Positions 37,112-50,989 of a DNA stretch of 64,000 nt are shown here, piece by piece. Source of the DNA: Uloborus plumipes (Eukaryota; Arthropoda; Arachnida; Araneae; Uloboridae); the NCBI GenBank assembly GCA_038373865.1, contig JAXGGA010004431.1, forward strand, positions 24,539 to 88,538, in the 5' to 3' direction. A program made the translations under genes and the position numbers. Position 1 is the stretch's first letter. Every line of letters begins with the position of its first letter. Below the pieces are notes generated by a model that searched no databases, was not told where the DNA came from, and saw only the letters and a program-made list of their open reading frames with translations.

Positions 37112-39763
37112 AGCACATTTCATTTTAGTTTTTTGACAATGTATTTCAACTGCCTTTCAAACTTTTGCGTGAATATGTTGCAAAAACGTAAAAACAAGTC
37201 AAAGAAATTTGATACTAACAGTTTTTCTATTAAGCACTAAAATTGGTATACAGCAGAAAAGAGCGGGGGGGGGCAGTTTTTTTTTCTCAAAATACTTATT
37301 CGCAGCAGAAAAATAAAAAATATATAAACTATTCTATTCAAGGACCTTTTGAACGAAAAACGTTTTAAAAATCTAAGCAATTTTAAAAAAGAAATGCTTT
37401 GAAAAGATTAAGAGAAGTTTTTCGAACACTGGGATAAAATACCTCTTTTTTTCAAGAATCCTCCCTTACAAATGTTGTGAGAATTTTTTTTGTCTTCATA
37501 AGGCAGTTTTTTTCTGCCATACTTGCACAAAATAATCTTAAGGTACGGTATGGTAAGCTATCTGTCAAAAACATGAAAAACGCGCATTTTATCTTGATAT
37601 TTAAAAGCGCATTTAGTATCAAAACCAGCCCAATTCGCGATTTAAATTGTTACAGGAGAAGCTGAAAACAATCACGGATTGAGTATATTCAGAAAAATGT
37701 ACTTCATAGAAAGCTTGTTTTTGACAGTATTTTATGATATTATTCATCTGAATACGTTCCAAAACGCTATACTATGAAATAATAGTACCCATCAAAAGTA
37801 TCAAATCATGACCTTATTTTGAATTAATGGATTGAGGTAGTTTAAATACTAAAGGTCTACATTAATCCACTGACATATGCAGCTGGTTCTCGAAAATGTA
37901 TCAGAACATTTTGTTTTATGAACATTTCTATGCCTTAAATAACATACTGTACGGCAAATATTGAACACACACTCTAACTAGCTTGAAAGCAACATCGTGT
38001 ATCACAAAATAGATAAAAATAAAAATAAAATTTATTTTTATTATTAAAAATATTGTTTTGTATAAGTAAAACTGAAACACAGGCAATTATCTCAGTAAAA
38101 TATTAAAGATTCGCTCTCGCAATCACACATTATTTTTAGTACATGAAAATCGATCCTTTGCTGGGAGATCGTACACATTTGAGGAAGAGAAAATATTGAC
38201 AAAGATGTGGAACAGAGTAGTTGCAAAATCTTAATAATTTTAGCGTTTAATTTTATTGAAACAAGTAAGAAAAAATATGCTCTTCTGATCGATGCTTACA
38301 TATTTTTTAAATTTTTTTTGAAAGTAAGAATACTACTTTTTTTCTCTTCCATGCATATTTTCTACACAGATAAGAGCGTTAGCCTAAGACTCAAGACTTC
38401 TACTTTAAAGTGGTTGTCTTTTATATTAAAACCCTAATAATTTATTTTTTAATTGTGTGAAAAAATATACGTATACGGATGTTCTCTTATTATACGAATA
38501 TCGCTCAGTTATTCTTTATTCTAAATTTTAGACAGAGTAAAATTTAGAATAAATTTTATTCTAAATATCAGACTATTCTAAATTTTCATACCTTAGTATT
38601 TTTTATGAAGAAAAAAATAATTTAGCATTTACAACGCCGTTTTTATTGATATGGATGACCTTACAATAAATATATAGATGATAAAGGATAGCTAAAACTT
38701 TTTCTATTGAATCCTTATTTCTCATTCTCTTTCACTCATAAGTTTATTGCGCACAAAATAAATCAAAAGGCAATGAGGAAAAACTACTGTTGCAATTTAT
38801 TTCTTTAAATGCTTATAAAAGTAAAATCGATTATTACTTTTAGATACCTATAAATTTATTATAGTACCTCTAAAAACTGCGTCTAACATATTACTAGCTT
38901 GACATCGAAGATTAATCTTCTTCCGTTTTACTACAGAGCCAGACATAAAAGACGTGACAAAGAATACGAATTCACCGATACGGTTTTTCTACATCCTTTT
39001 GAATGTTGAAGCAAAGCTAAAACTGAAGCTACATACTCTCGCATTTATACTCTCTGCAGAGTTGTTTAAGCGGCATTTTGTTTTTGAAAAGCTGGACCAA
39101 TCTTTCTTGAAAATTTACATTCCGGTTGAAAATTGAACGCAAATTACTAAAAGAATTTAAAATGAGCCTTTGTCATTAAACGGTTGCATTCTTTGACAAC
39201 GTAAACTACGAGGGTTGCGGAACTTATGACTCTGTCGTGTCGAGTAAATAAAGAAAAAGAAAGAAGAGAAAAATAAATTAAAATCTATATATATATATTT
39301 TTTAATTTCAAGTTTTATTCTTAATGCTTTTCCCAATCAAATTTTTCTATGCAAGAGAAGCATTATTGCAGCACTAATATTTTCTGATTATAAAAGTTTG
39401 TGCTAGTTTTTTGTTGATGGTAAAAGATGACCACTTGCAACTTGCTGTTGAAGAACGTTGGTATTTTGGGGGGTGCTAATTTTGATTTTTACCTTTTGGA
39501 TTTAAAAATGAAACTAATGCTTTTATCTTATCACCATGATTTCTTATTTCAACTGCATGAAAAACTCAACAGTATTGCTAAAAAAAAATTGAATAAATTG
39601 CTTCCATAAATATTGAAAAACTAAAAAATAGGTAGTACGATTATACCCCATTCCCTCAATGACGAAAGAGAGCCAATCTGTTGCTAATTTAGAGAGCTAC
39701 TCAAACCGAGGGACTTGGTGCGCTAAGTGAATGAGCATTAATTGCTCAGAAATGAATATTGCC
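37112..39763. other. intergenic, one perfect hairpin
   Basis: Contains a G-run at about 37263-37273 and a perfect 15-bp inverted repeat (38516-38530 / 38538-38552, arm TTATTCTAAATTTTA, 7-nt loop) followed by a further partial copy. No gene recognised. Confidence 0.5.
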
Positions 39764-39999
39764 TTGCTAAGCACAAAAGTCGTATCTGCACTTTTTAACA
39801 AAATTAAGTTATCGTCACCAGGTGGCTCTGGTGAAGTATTTTACCTAAATACAAAATTATATGGTCATTTGAGAACGGGAGATATTTTTAAAAATAATTC
39901 TGAAATAGTTTCATCTGAATCAAATACATGGTGGCGTAAAACTTTAGAGTTATATCGCAGTTTGAGCTCGACTGCAGATACCACTTTTGCGCTTAGCCA
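39764..39999 (+). repeat. short TIR repeat (putative MITE)
   Basis: TGCTAAGCACAAAAGTCG continuing to TATCTGCA (39764-39790) is mirrored by TGGCTAAGCGCAAAAGTG continuing to TATCTGCA on the other strand (39973-39999). The 236-bp span looks like a small inverted-repeat element. Its target duplication is not clear. A 92-codon frame across it (39731-40009) is not believed to be a gene. Confidence 0.5.
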
Positions 40000-40010
40000 G
40001 GAAGAATAGC

Positions 40011-41084
40011 CCTGTTTCGTTTGGGGGAAAAATGAAAAATGCAGAAATTTTGAATGTGTTTTCGGTTTTTGATACAATAAATAAATAAATAAATATTTCT
40101 CCGCTATTCTTATATCACAAAAGTGCGGGATTTTTTATTTTACTTTTAAATGTAAGGAATTCAATGCATGTTGCAATTAATGATTTAATTTTTAAAAGTA
40201 TGCATTATCTAGTTGTTGATATAAATGCTTTGATTGAGATGAAAAAGTTTAATTCTCCTTCTGACGTTTTAATGCAATTATTACTACTGTTATAATTTGT
40301 TTATCGCTTTGGAAGAAATGTATTTGTCATGTTAGAAGAAACTTCCCTGGCTCAGATTTAGAAATTTTGCTTCGAATACCGGAGGTTGTGGGTTCGATTC
40401 CAGTTGGATCCTTGTGTGTTATTTATTCTCTTTGTGCTTTAAATCTTTCTTATGTTGTCTTATATATTAATAGAGAAGTACAACTACTCAACGCAATGGC
40501 AACCAATTCTTCATTGTACTTAATTGTTATGATACAATAACATGATAGAAGAAATATTTTTGCAATTCTGCTCGATAATATTGTTTATTTATTCCTTGTC
40601 CTTGTATGCGCTTAGACACTGAAAGAAAGCTTGACATCCTGATGTTTTTAATAATAAGTTATTACTATGTGGACTTTGTTGAAACATAATTTCTAACAGT
40701 TTGAAAAATTTAATTTAAAATCCTTTTTACCTTTAATAATAGCTTTCCTTTTACATGAATTTTTTTTATTTTGTTTTAAAAACCGAATTTAAATCTTGGA
40801 AAGGTATGTTTGAAGTAATTTGCCGCCTAAACCAAATAAGAGAGCACTTTGTTGTGCGTTAAAGAAGAGAAAGAGAGAGAATTCAATATTGTTACTAAGA
40901 AAAGTAGGCTTATTCAGCTCTAAAAGAACTTCATGCTTACTCTTGAGATATTAAAAGAGTATTTTTTGGAGTTTACTAAAACCTAAGAGTTTCCCGGAAA
41001 TCAGGCTCCTATTTAAATATTTTACGCCGTTTATGACTGCTATCTCACTTTCTATTTTTTACACGCAAACGTAACGCAATCCTA
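40011..41084. other. intergenic, simple repeat and tRNA-like piece
   Basis: An AAAT simple repeat lies at about 40077-40096 and a tRNA-like sequence near 40349-40412. Otherwise nothing recognised. Confidence 0.5.
40345..40412 (+). pseudogene. tRNA-like sequence with good B box
   Basis: GGTTCGATTCC at 40391-40401 matches the pol III B-box consensus, and TGGCTCAGAT at 40349 resembles an A box. Stem pairing is poor, so this is probably a tRNA pseudogene or the head of a SINE. Confidence 0.4.
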
Positions 41085-41431
41085 CACTGCAACAAATGAG
41101 CTGTTGTTTTTACAATATAATGCTCGCAGCTGAGGTTAAAATTTTAAACTGTAAAATGAGCAGTAATAAACTGTAAAATTAGCAACGTTGTAATTTCTTA
41201 CTGTAAAGTTGGCAATTTTAGTTTATTGTCGTAAATTATAGCTGTATTATACTGTAAAAACAACAGTATAATACTGGCTGCAGAGGTCCCAGTTAAAAAC
41301 TAAAATGAACGGTAATAAACTATAAAATTAGCAATTTAATAGTTTATTACTAAAAAATTAACTATTTTTAGTTTATTACTATAAAATTAGACGTATTATA
41401 CTTTAAAAACAACATTCATTTTTTTACAGTG
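41085..41431 (-). mobile_element. ACTGTAAAA-family MITE, copy G
   Basis: Reverse orientation. It starts after TA (41083-41084) with CACTGCAACAAATGAGCTG and ends ATTCATTTTTTTACAGTG, followed by GA. Two modules with the border CAGTATAATACTGGCTGC. Several units are eroded. Confidence 0.8.
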
Positions 41432-44400
41432 GAAGAATGTTAGACTCTTGCTCATTGTCTTAATAAACTAAATTGCTGAAATGTTTACTGATAATTAAAG
41501 CAAAAAATCATTAAAAATATCGAAGAGGAAAGACAAAAAGTTGCGACTAAGACTAAGTCAATAAATATATGATAAGCAAATAGAAAAATTTTATCAAAAT
41601 TTTTTAATTACGCAGACTTTTGTCATTGCACCACCGACATAAAAATGTTATCATTCGTAATTAATAGCAGATAGTAACAAATGTGAGCATCAAATTATAC
41701 TAAAATTGTTCATTCAAAACGCAATGAATTAAGAAGCGAAGACGGAAACATGCATTAACAATTTAATTTTACATTCTCTTACGCATTGAACATGCTTTGT
41801 CCATAATTAGCATACCTTCGATGCGAATACTTTACTTTGGAAATGTTTAATAACAAACCTTGCGAAATTTCTAATAACAAGGGACATAAAAAACCCATCA
41901 AATGCTTTCAAAGGTCGTTAATCTTAGAAGCAACTTTCTTTATTTATCTGAAAGTCGTTAGTTCCTCGTTGCGGTTAGAGAATGCATATTGTTATACTTA
42001 AGTAAGACTGTGTAATTATTAAGAGATTTAGAAAACCGTGCTGTTCTTTTCAATTATTGATTAGTCATTTGACTGATTAGAATGTGTACTGATGAAAGCC
42101 ATAGAAGCAGTTCGACTTTGAAGCAAAATATTTTATATAAGCGTTCTTTTTGTTTTCTACTTTACTTTTTACTTATGAAAATGGTGATGTTTGGTCGATG
42201 AAATGCTGCAGTTAGAGTAGCTATGGGTAGCTGATCAGTCTTAGTTTAATAATTTGTTTTCATCTTTCCATTGACTTTGTTGAGACATTTGAAACACGTT
42301 TTCGATTTTTTTAAAAGTCTAATGCAACTCTTTCTTGACATTGTGATTTTATTTTTCATCAGTGCATGCAGTTATTATAATAAATTTCTTCGTTAATTAT
42401 ATTGCTTAAAAATGAAACTTTTTAAGCCGAAGTACTAATACGAACTTATAGTGATTCATATGCCTGTGGCGCAGAAAAAAAAACTTTTTTTTCTATGGCA
42501 TTTGTTTTAAATGATATTGTTAAATATTTAATTTAAATTTCGAAAAACTGTTTGAAGAAAAAAAATCATAAAACAGAAATGAAAAAGAAAAATAAAAAAA
42601 AAATAAAGAATGCAATTTCCACTATTTCAATGCCCCTAAAACTTTGGAGCCAAGTTTACCTTGCGATTATCACTCCTTGAGTGCATGTGCTATGTGTACT
42701 ACTAAATACATCTATACATGAAATACAGATGAGAATCTCTGCATTTATTATTTATAATTCACAAATGTTTAGTCTAGAAATCTTGTGTGCAGAAGTAAAT
42801 TTATTACCACAGTAAGCAAATTGGTAGATACGTGCTCAATGTGTCGTAACATTGATATTTTAGCAGTACACCATCTTTTCTTTCTGAGATACATTTTTTT
42901 TCACCTGATAGCAACATTTTTCATGCTTCATGTTCGACGGTGTCTTCAATCTCTATTTCTATGGACAGCTGTCACGAGACCTTCGTACGATGTGATCACT
43001 TAGGCAAGTCGTCACGAAATGTGCGTGATATGTCATCGTTTCTGTGGGTACAATGAAGATTTGCACCGTAGTTGTAATAGTTAACATAAGTAGTTTTGTC
43101 AACAAGTGGAAGTAGAAAAGACAAATGACATGTGTTTCTTAAGCTGTGTAAGGAAATATTTTATGATGGTTTTCGAATGTTTAAAATGTTTTCATACTAT
43201 ATACTATTATTTCTTACTTAATCTTTTCTTTAATCGTAATTATTTATTTTGTCCCTTAATTCATGTCCATTCATCGTTACATTTTAATGTTATACGCTTG
43301 CGCATTTAAGTGTCAGAAATATACATCAAAACGGAAGCACTGAAAAAAAAAATACAATTTAAAATGTTTTCTGCTTTTGTTTTCAGTTTGCAGGTGATAT
43401 AGGTTTATTTATTTTTTTTTTTCATTTTTGAGGAATTTCCTATGCATATTATAGTATATGAAAATGCCTTTACAATACAAAATTCAATTACAGTATAAGA
43501 AAAATATACATGCAATTAAAAATAATATTAATAAACATCACTGATAAACAAGAAGTTTTTCTTGGGAAACTTTCCCTAATTTTAGTAGTTCTTCCTGTGG
43601 GAATTAGGGATATATTCATAAAAATGGGAAATTGGCTTTAATTTCAGAGATATACCCGCTGAAATGTATCGAAAAGCTATTTTTTGGCTTTTAAAATGCT
43701 TTTTTATCAAAAAAAAAAAAAAAACACGTGCACACGTGGAGAGGAGACTCTAATCTTATAAAATAAATTATATTTAAGAAACGAATGCCATGCTTATTTT
43801 CATTTTTGTCAGCCTTCCATCATAAGCCCCCAGTTTTGTACCAGAAAAATTTGTCAAAGTATATCTTCTGCATAAACGTCGGAGCTTATTTTTCTAAGAG
43901 TAGCTATGATATTTATCAGAATAAGACGTCCATTTTTCGCAATAACGAGTAATTGAAGAATTGGGACAAGAAAGAAATATCTTCCCTTCTTGTCGATTTT
44001 GCATTTTAAAATAAAATAGATTTGACAAAAATTGTACAAGAATAAGACACTTCTAACCTGTATTACATAAGATATTTTAAAAAGTAGGTCTTACAAGCTA
44101 TGTTTCTGGAGAAAGTAAAGAAAATTGCTATTTATTTTGCCGCATTATTTTGAAGCTAAAGTGATTTTTATCACAAGACTCACGAATTTTTCTTGTTACA
44201 ACAAAATACTATTTCAATTATTATAGAAAAACTGATTTATTTAAATAATTATATGTATTTAGAGCAAGAACGGGACAGCTTCAAGTTATAAATATACATT
44301 ATTCAACGGTAGCATTGTATTTTATTAAAAAATCATTGCAATCGGTCTCATAGAGGCAAAATCAAACACAATATTAAAATATAAATCTTTAAAAATAAAT

Positions 44401-47148
44401 TATTTTTTTTAAATACCAGGAAGGTTTTAAAAAGCGGAGATGTCTCCTTTTTAAGCCGAGGTTAAGTGAACTGGTTTTACACTACTCTGCATTAACCACT
44501 ACTGATATACGAAAGTGCCATCTCATTGAAAAATAAAAATATTTTATTTTCATTTTAAAGTTTTAAATCAACTACCATTTTCCATGAAAGGCAAAAGTCC
44601 CTGTATTCACTCAAAAGAGAAATAAAAACAAATTCGAAGATCTCAAATCAAAATCAAACAAAAAATTTTAAAACGAGAAAAATGCATCAAACTCGGAAAA
44701 AGATAATTTTGATCCATAATGAAAAATGAACCTTTTTAAAGACAGAAACGAAAGCATTAATTCTTAACATTTTAATAGAATTAAAAATGATGTAGAAACT
44801 AATTACATATAAAACGAATCTAAATCAACTGGCAATTAAATGAATATGTGCACTTTGCTAAAAATGAGGAATAACTCATTATTCTTAAGTTACTCATTTT
44901 TCAGAAATGAATCCTTCGTAACCTAAACAAAACTGATTGTTTCGATGGAGCGTCATGGAATGAAAGCTTTCTTAAATTTGTGTCACACATTCAGCAACTT
45001 AGGGGCATCTTTGACATTTATGTTTGAGTTAAGTCTCATTTTTTGACTGTTTAAATACATCATTCTTTGAAATAAAATGGCCACATGCATTAACTTGTCA
45101 CTTGAAGTTGCTAAAGCTATATTGATTTAGTAGCTACGAAATATTTTCGGAAACAAATATTTGACAAAGAAATAAGTTGTTACGTACTCATATGACATTT
45201 TAATTTCCCAAATAATAACGTTTGCGTTTAATCAAAAGTCGACGTTTAGTATATTTTAACAGTTAAAGAAAACTATCTAATTAATTTTAGTTTATTTGAC
45301 TGTTTTGAATTCGTTGGATGTCCCATGAATTTAAGCTTTACTTAATATTTTCATATGCTTGATGTTTTTGCATGAAGAGCATAATTAGTTTATTTTATAA
45401 TAATGTTTGCGTTTAACCAAGAAGAAATATAAAGCATAATTTACCAGTTAAAGAGCAGTATTAAAGTGACCTGATGTAATTATTGGTCAAAAAGTACAAG
45501 TATCCATTCTGTAAAAGAAAAAAAAGTGTTTAATGCGAAATTTCAATTTTTGATGAAAGTTTGACCCCTAATGAGTTAGTTTTCTTTGAAAATTAAAATC
45601 CAATAAAATTTAAAATATTTCGCACTTTCAGTGATTGGATTGGGACATTTCTTAATCACTTATTGAAAACCCTTATGATCACCTGAGTTTTTTTTTTTTT
45701 TTGTATTTATTTATTTATTTTTGAGATAATGCCTTTTTAAAAAGATCAGAAATTTGTAAATAATACATTGGATGAAATAAATAAATCTTAGTTAGGTGGC
45801 AGACAAAACGATTTTTTGACGAAAAAAAAAACGAAAAACTCGACACTTAAAATTTTCTAAATGTTTATTAATCCTGTTCATTCACCTATTTATTTTTAAT
45901 GCCTTTATTTTTTAATGCTTCGTAGTATTTTTAGTGTTTTTATAGGATTTGCAATCAATTATTATTAACAGCCATCGACAAGAACTAAAATCATGTGTTC
46001 ATTATATTTTTCTAATGATATTTCCAATTAGAAATGAACATGATCAACAATTACTACCAAGTGATCACTGCCCTATTTTTTAAGGTAAATTTTAGTGACC
46101 CTCTTTGTAATTAATTTTAACATTAACTTTTTAAAAAAAGTTTACAAAGGATTGACGTTTAAGAGGGAAAGGAGGAAATTCATAAATATTTGCATGTTTG
46201 GTAACCCATCTTTGATATAACAAAACTAGTAAGCATATATTTACTACCATTTATTCATTTTAAAAATGCTATATTTTACAAACTAAATAGCATATTACGA
46301 TCGGGTGAATTTAGTCATATTAAAGTAAAACGTTCTAGAATTTCAAGAAACATTTTATATTTCATTAAAATTTGTATTTTTAAATGAAACATAAATGATC
46401 ATTTTTACCCAAGAAATGTATTGATCGGGTATTACTCCAGGCTCCTCTATTATTAATTTTAGTTTATTCTAGGTTTAGATTTGGTGTGTTAGATATTTCA
46501 TTAATGTTTAATCACTTGCTTAACTTTTTTCATATCTTGATACGCTCGCTGCCCATGATGTCTAAGAGGATTTCAAAAATATTTATTGCACCAAAAAATT
46601 AAAAGTCATTAATAATAGTAGTATAGTATCGAATGTTAACTCATGCTTTATTTTTATATTGTACTTCACTGCATTTTTGTATCACGCTCGTCAAATAAGC
46701 AATACTTCTTTTTATTGTAATTTTAGTCATTTTAACAGTATAAGTGCATTAAGAGTCCTAGACAAACAGAACTAGAGCGCAACATTTTCAACTACTGAAT
46801 CAGGAGCAAAACGTGCCTTATTGTCCGTGACAAGAATTCTTTATTGGAATTGCATAATTCTACAGCTGAGCATTGCCTGCTTTCAGTGCTAAAGTGCATA
46901 ATGTGTTTCCACCGCCACACCCAAAACAAGATTAATTTTAAATCATCCTCGCGCTAATTCAGTTAACGTCAGAATTATATCTTTTTCTATTTTCTGAAAT
47001 GTTAGTTAACAATTATGCTGGCTAGACATAAAGGCGATATACCACGGAGCATCGTCCAAACAGCGTATCCATAAATTGAATCGTTTATTTAAAAAAACCA
47101 GCCATAAGTCTAATTTTCTAATTTTGAGAAAGCATCTACAGAATAACA
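41432..47148. other. long intergenic stretch, no gene seen
   Basis: AT-rich throughout with A- and T-runs, for example 43710-43724 and 45690-45705. Two CACGTG E-boxes sit 8 bp apart at 43725 and 43733. Open frames such as 42785-43003, 43106-43309 and 43854-44039 are short and featureless. I see no transposon ends or RNA genes. Confidence 0.5.
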
Positions 47149-47152
47149 TTAA

Positions 47153-47665
47153 CCCATTAATGCCCAGCGTCCCTTTTTAGGGACGGTCCAAAAAAGGATC
47201 TGAATTTCCCCAAAATGAACATTTCAACCAAATAATAGTGTTCAATGAGTACCTTGATACTGTTTCAATTCATTATCAACAGATTGCAGCGCATAGCCAT
47301 TGTAAAGTGTGTTCTGTAGCAGTTTTAATATGATCTTTATCAGAAATAACATCGTTCACAATCTCAAGAAAAAAAGCTTAGTTTTCAAAGTTATTCCCAG
47401 CTTCCCAGTTTGTTAATTGCTGATTTTATTTCTTCTTATAAAATATCTTTTTAAATAATATATCGTAGGCAGAAAAAAATTTTAGTAAAAAAACGTATGC
47501 ACCCTCTGGGGTCTATCGTAACTTTTAAGGGACGATTTTTCTTTCCTTAATAAAAAAGTTATTTTTTACAAAATATTTTTTTAATTATTTTTCCTGTCCA
47601 TTAAACACTGTTTGTAACCAGTATACAAAAAATCTTTGGGAAAAAAAATGTCAGGCATTAATGGG
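47153..47665 (-). mobile_element. piggyBac-like MITE, copy 2
   Basis: Same family as 23616-24127 but inverted. TTAA (47149-47152) precedes CCCATTAATGCCCAGCG, and GGCATTAATGGG is followed by TCAA (47666-47669), a one-base decay of TTAA. The two copies agree over their whole 512-513 bp apart from scattered changes and small indels. Confidence 0.85.
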
Positions 47666-47669
47666 TCAA

Positions 47670-50600
47670 ATTATTCAATCGCTACTGCAACACTTGCTGA
47701 ACGAAATATACTTTTTTACTAAACGAAATATATCAAAATATGCATACATTTCTGCTTAAAATGTTGTAACCTTTGAAAATAACTTTTAAAATATGAGTAA
47801 AAATGCGTTTTCGAACTTTTTACCCTTTATGCCCCGACGGAATGCAGAAGTCCTGCTTACATTAATTTAGTAATATGAATCCTATATGGCTGGAATCAAG
47901 CTGAAGCTTTTAGGTACCACTCCTTGTACTTTGCTGAAAAGCTGACAGATAGTACCTGCGATCGGAAAGTTTTCTTAGGGGCCCTAAGGAGTAGGGGATC
48001 GTAGACCCTACTGATTTTCAAAAATGTTTTACTCAATATAGATGTTGTTTGATGTATTTTCAACTAAAAAAAACAAAAAAAAAAAAAGAAAAAATTCATT
48101 GCTAAATTAATTTGCAAAATAAAGGGTTAAAGCTTGTCTCTTGACTGGTTTTTGAAATAAACGGTTAAGTTGGAATTTTTAGATATGATGAAGGAAGAGT
48201 AATAGTGCAAAAAATGAAAAAAAGTAAATACATAGCAATGGAACAGTATAACAAAACATGTTTTCGTCTCATGGTTCATTTGCATTCGTTCCCCTGTTAT
48301 CGAAACAAAAAGTCCCAAGATCGGGTGATATTTAATGAAAAATTGAAAACTTCAGGAAACAAATGGAAGTTTGTATATAAACAGTGATTAAATTGTCGAT
48401 ATCTTTGAATGTTAACGAAGCTGAAGTGGCTGTTCATGTCTCCATTTCTAGCTAAATTTGGCTCTTTTTTATGAATGTCGCCAAACTTTGAGACTCTATA
48501 TCTCAATAACGGGGAGACTACACTGCTAGAAGTAATGGTGACCTCTGAATGGAATATATGCATCCTGAGGGGAACAGGACCGGTGCAACCGAAAAATTTC
48601 ACACAAGCGAACTACAAGCGAATATTTCAAACAATCGCTCCCCCCCCCGGAAAGCCACAGTTTCCTGGATTTGTATGTGAGGCATTAAAAAGGGGTACAC
48701 ACGATTGACCAAAATACACAAATTTATTAAAATAAAGATTTTTAAAAACGTTTTTGAAACTGTTATTTTTTGAATAAAATTTTCCGTGCGAAATAAAAAA
48801 ATTAGTACTAACTGAATACCTTTAAATACCTTGACAAAAAAATGTCATGAATTTCATTTAACAAAAGTTTATAATTAAAAAAAAAAACTTACTTTTCATA
48901 TTCAAAATTTCAGTATATATAGAACAAAAAACTTTGCCCAGAATTAAACGAACCTTACTTTCCAGTACACTAACTGCTCAAAATTGAAAAAAAATAAAAA
49001 AATCAAAAAGTCAAATACGGGAGTGAGGTGTCCTGGCCAAGATGTTTAAAACAAAACAAAAAAAAAAGTTTGTTCGAATGACTGTTCACTCAAAAATTAT
49101 TAGGAGGAACAGATTTTTTGAACCGTTCAAAGTTGGGGGGAGGCAAGTTTTTTGAACTGTTCAAAATTGAACGAAAGGATATTCAAATCATAAAGTTAAA
49201 TGTGAGAATGAGGTATCTTTTGCTAAATGTTTTATACAAAAAAAATCGAATCGAACGGTTCATTCAAAAATTATTATGGAAGAATGGGTAGATCGACAAC
49301 CAAAAAACAAAAATAGAAAAACATTTTCCCCATCTTAAAACCCTACTTTCCAATTTTTAACTTTCTGACATTTATTTAGTTTTTTTTTAGACTTTGAGAT
49401 GTTTTTAAGATGCATTAAACCTTTTTCGTCTTCCTTTCACTTAAACAAGAAAAAGTTGGGCTAAGCTAACAATCGTATAACAGAACGTCCCTTTATGGTA
49501 TTCAGTAGTATCTACTTTGACTTTATAAAATAAAAAAAAAGGATTTCTAATCTTTAATTTTGAATAAAATATTAATTATTCAAGAGGCAAATGCCTTATA
49601 AACAAATATATATTTTTTTAAAAAAATATGCTTTAGAAACGTTAATTTCTCAATAAATTCTTAGGTGAAAAAAATAAAAAATTGGCGATAATTACGTTAA
49701 AAAATAAAAATTCTTTCTCACTCTTACTTTATGAACATTTATTATTGTCAAAAAAAAAAAAAAAAAAGCTTTTAAAGTTACGAATTGTCAACATTTAGAA
49801 AATGTATTTTTTTAAATCGAAAATAACTTAAACCTTAGTGTGTGAGAGACGATAAGAAAACTATATAAAAAATTAAAACCAATGCGTAAGTTATTATACT
49901 AATACTAATATAGATTATACTAATATAAATCAGCATTTATTTAACAAACGCTATGCAAGTTATATGATTCCACATTTTCCCCTGACAAATATTCGTAATA
50001 ATTGTTAGATTTTTTAAACTTAAATTTTAGTCTAAAAATGGGTGCTCTTAGTGAAAATATTTCAACGAAAGAAAACAGCGAAAAGAAAAACATATTCTCC
50101 GTCTCGAATTTTTACCATGCGGTTGAAGCTGCAGCTTTCAACATCTATCATAACTCAAAGGTAAATGAACCTTTCTTTAAAACAAACTAAATTTTTTAGT
50201 CATTTTTAAATAAAGAGTTATTTTAATTATTTTTCTGCGATTGCAAGTTGTCCGTCTTTTTGTTTTACTTTGTGAATTTTCTTCAAAACATTCAACGGTT
50301 ATTAAAATACCGCTTCAGTTGTTAATGACCAGAAAGCAAGTATTCGAAGCTTTTTTTTCCCCTCAAAATGCAGTTGTTTATGTTCAAACAAAAGTTCATG
50401 AAAGTTCATTACAACGGAGGGAGGGATATGCACTGTTCGATTTCAAAAAAATAAAATTCGATGAGACCAAGGAGAAAAGACCGGTTTTCTAAGGAAAGAC
50501 TAGAAAACGAAGGGGACAAAGCAACATGCAAAATGGTGCAAAAGTATGAAATTTTAAATTTTGGATTATTCCATATCTAATCAACCAATAATTTTAAAAA

Positions 50601-50980
50601 AAAACTCATTCTCAACGTGACCATCTCACAGTTTTATGAATCTTTCAGAGATTTTGCTCTTTAGCATCTTGAGTTTACATATAATTTTTGAAATTGTCTA
50701 TTATTCCAAAGTGATGAGCAATAAGTTTTAAAATCCGACACCAAGCAGTTTTTTAAAATGTTATAACTTAGGCTCTATTGGTACTACCGAGTTGTATAAT
50801 AGTTCATTAAAAGAGAATTGCCTGCACTCTAACTTGATAAGTAACTTAAATCTTTTTTGGGAAAATACTTACCGTAAAATTTAAATTTACAAATTTAAAA
50901 ATGTTTGAAATAGTACCTTCCAAAAAATTGGAACAAACGATGGCTGATCTCTTTTGGTTGTCATAATATTTAGACACTGT
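47670..50980. other. intergenic with a degenerate tandem duplication
   Basis: A pair of diverged direct copies with a period of about 185 bp lies near 48977-49290 (GTCAAATACGGGAGTGAGGT versus GTTAAATGTGAGAATGAGGT, both followed by TTCACTCAAAAATTATTA or TTCATTCAAAAATTATTA). A region near 48420-48710 has higher GC and open frames on both strands, with no recognised product. Otherwise A-runs and AT-rich DNA. Confidence 0.45.
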
Positions 50981-50989
50981 AGCTAGGGG

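Noticed and set aside
48127..48708. Cluster of frames on both strands with raised GC
   Set aside because: Sense and antisense frames are equally long and no protein family is recognised; more like an old repeat.
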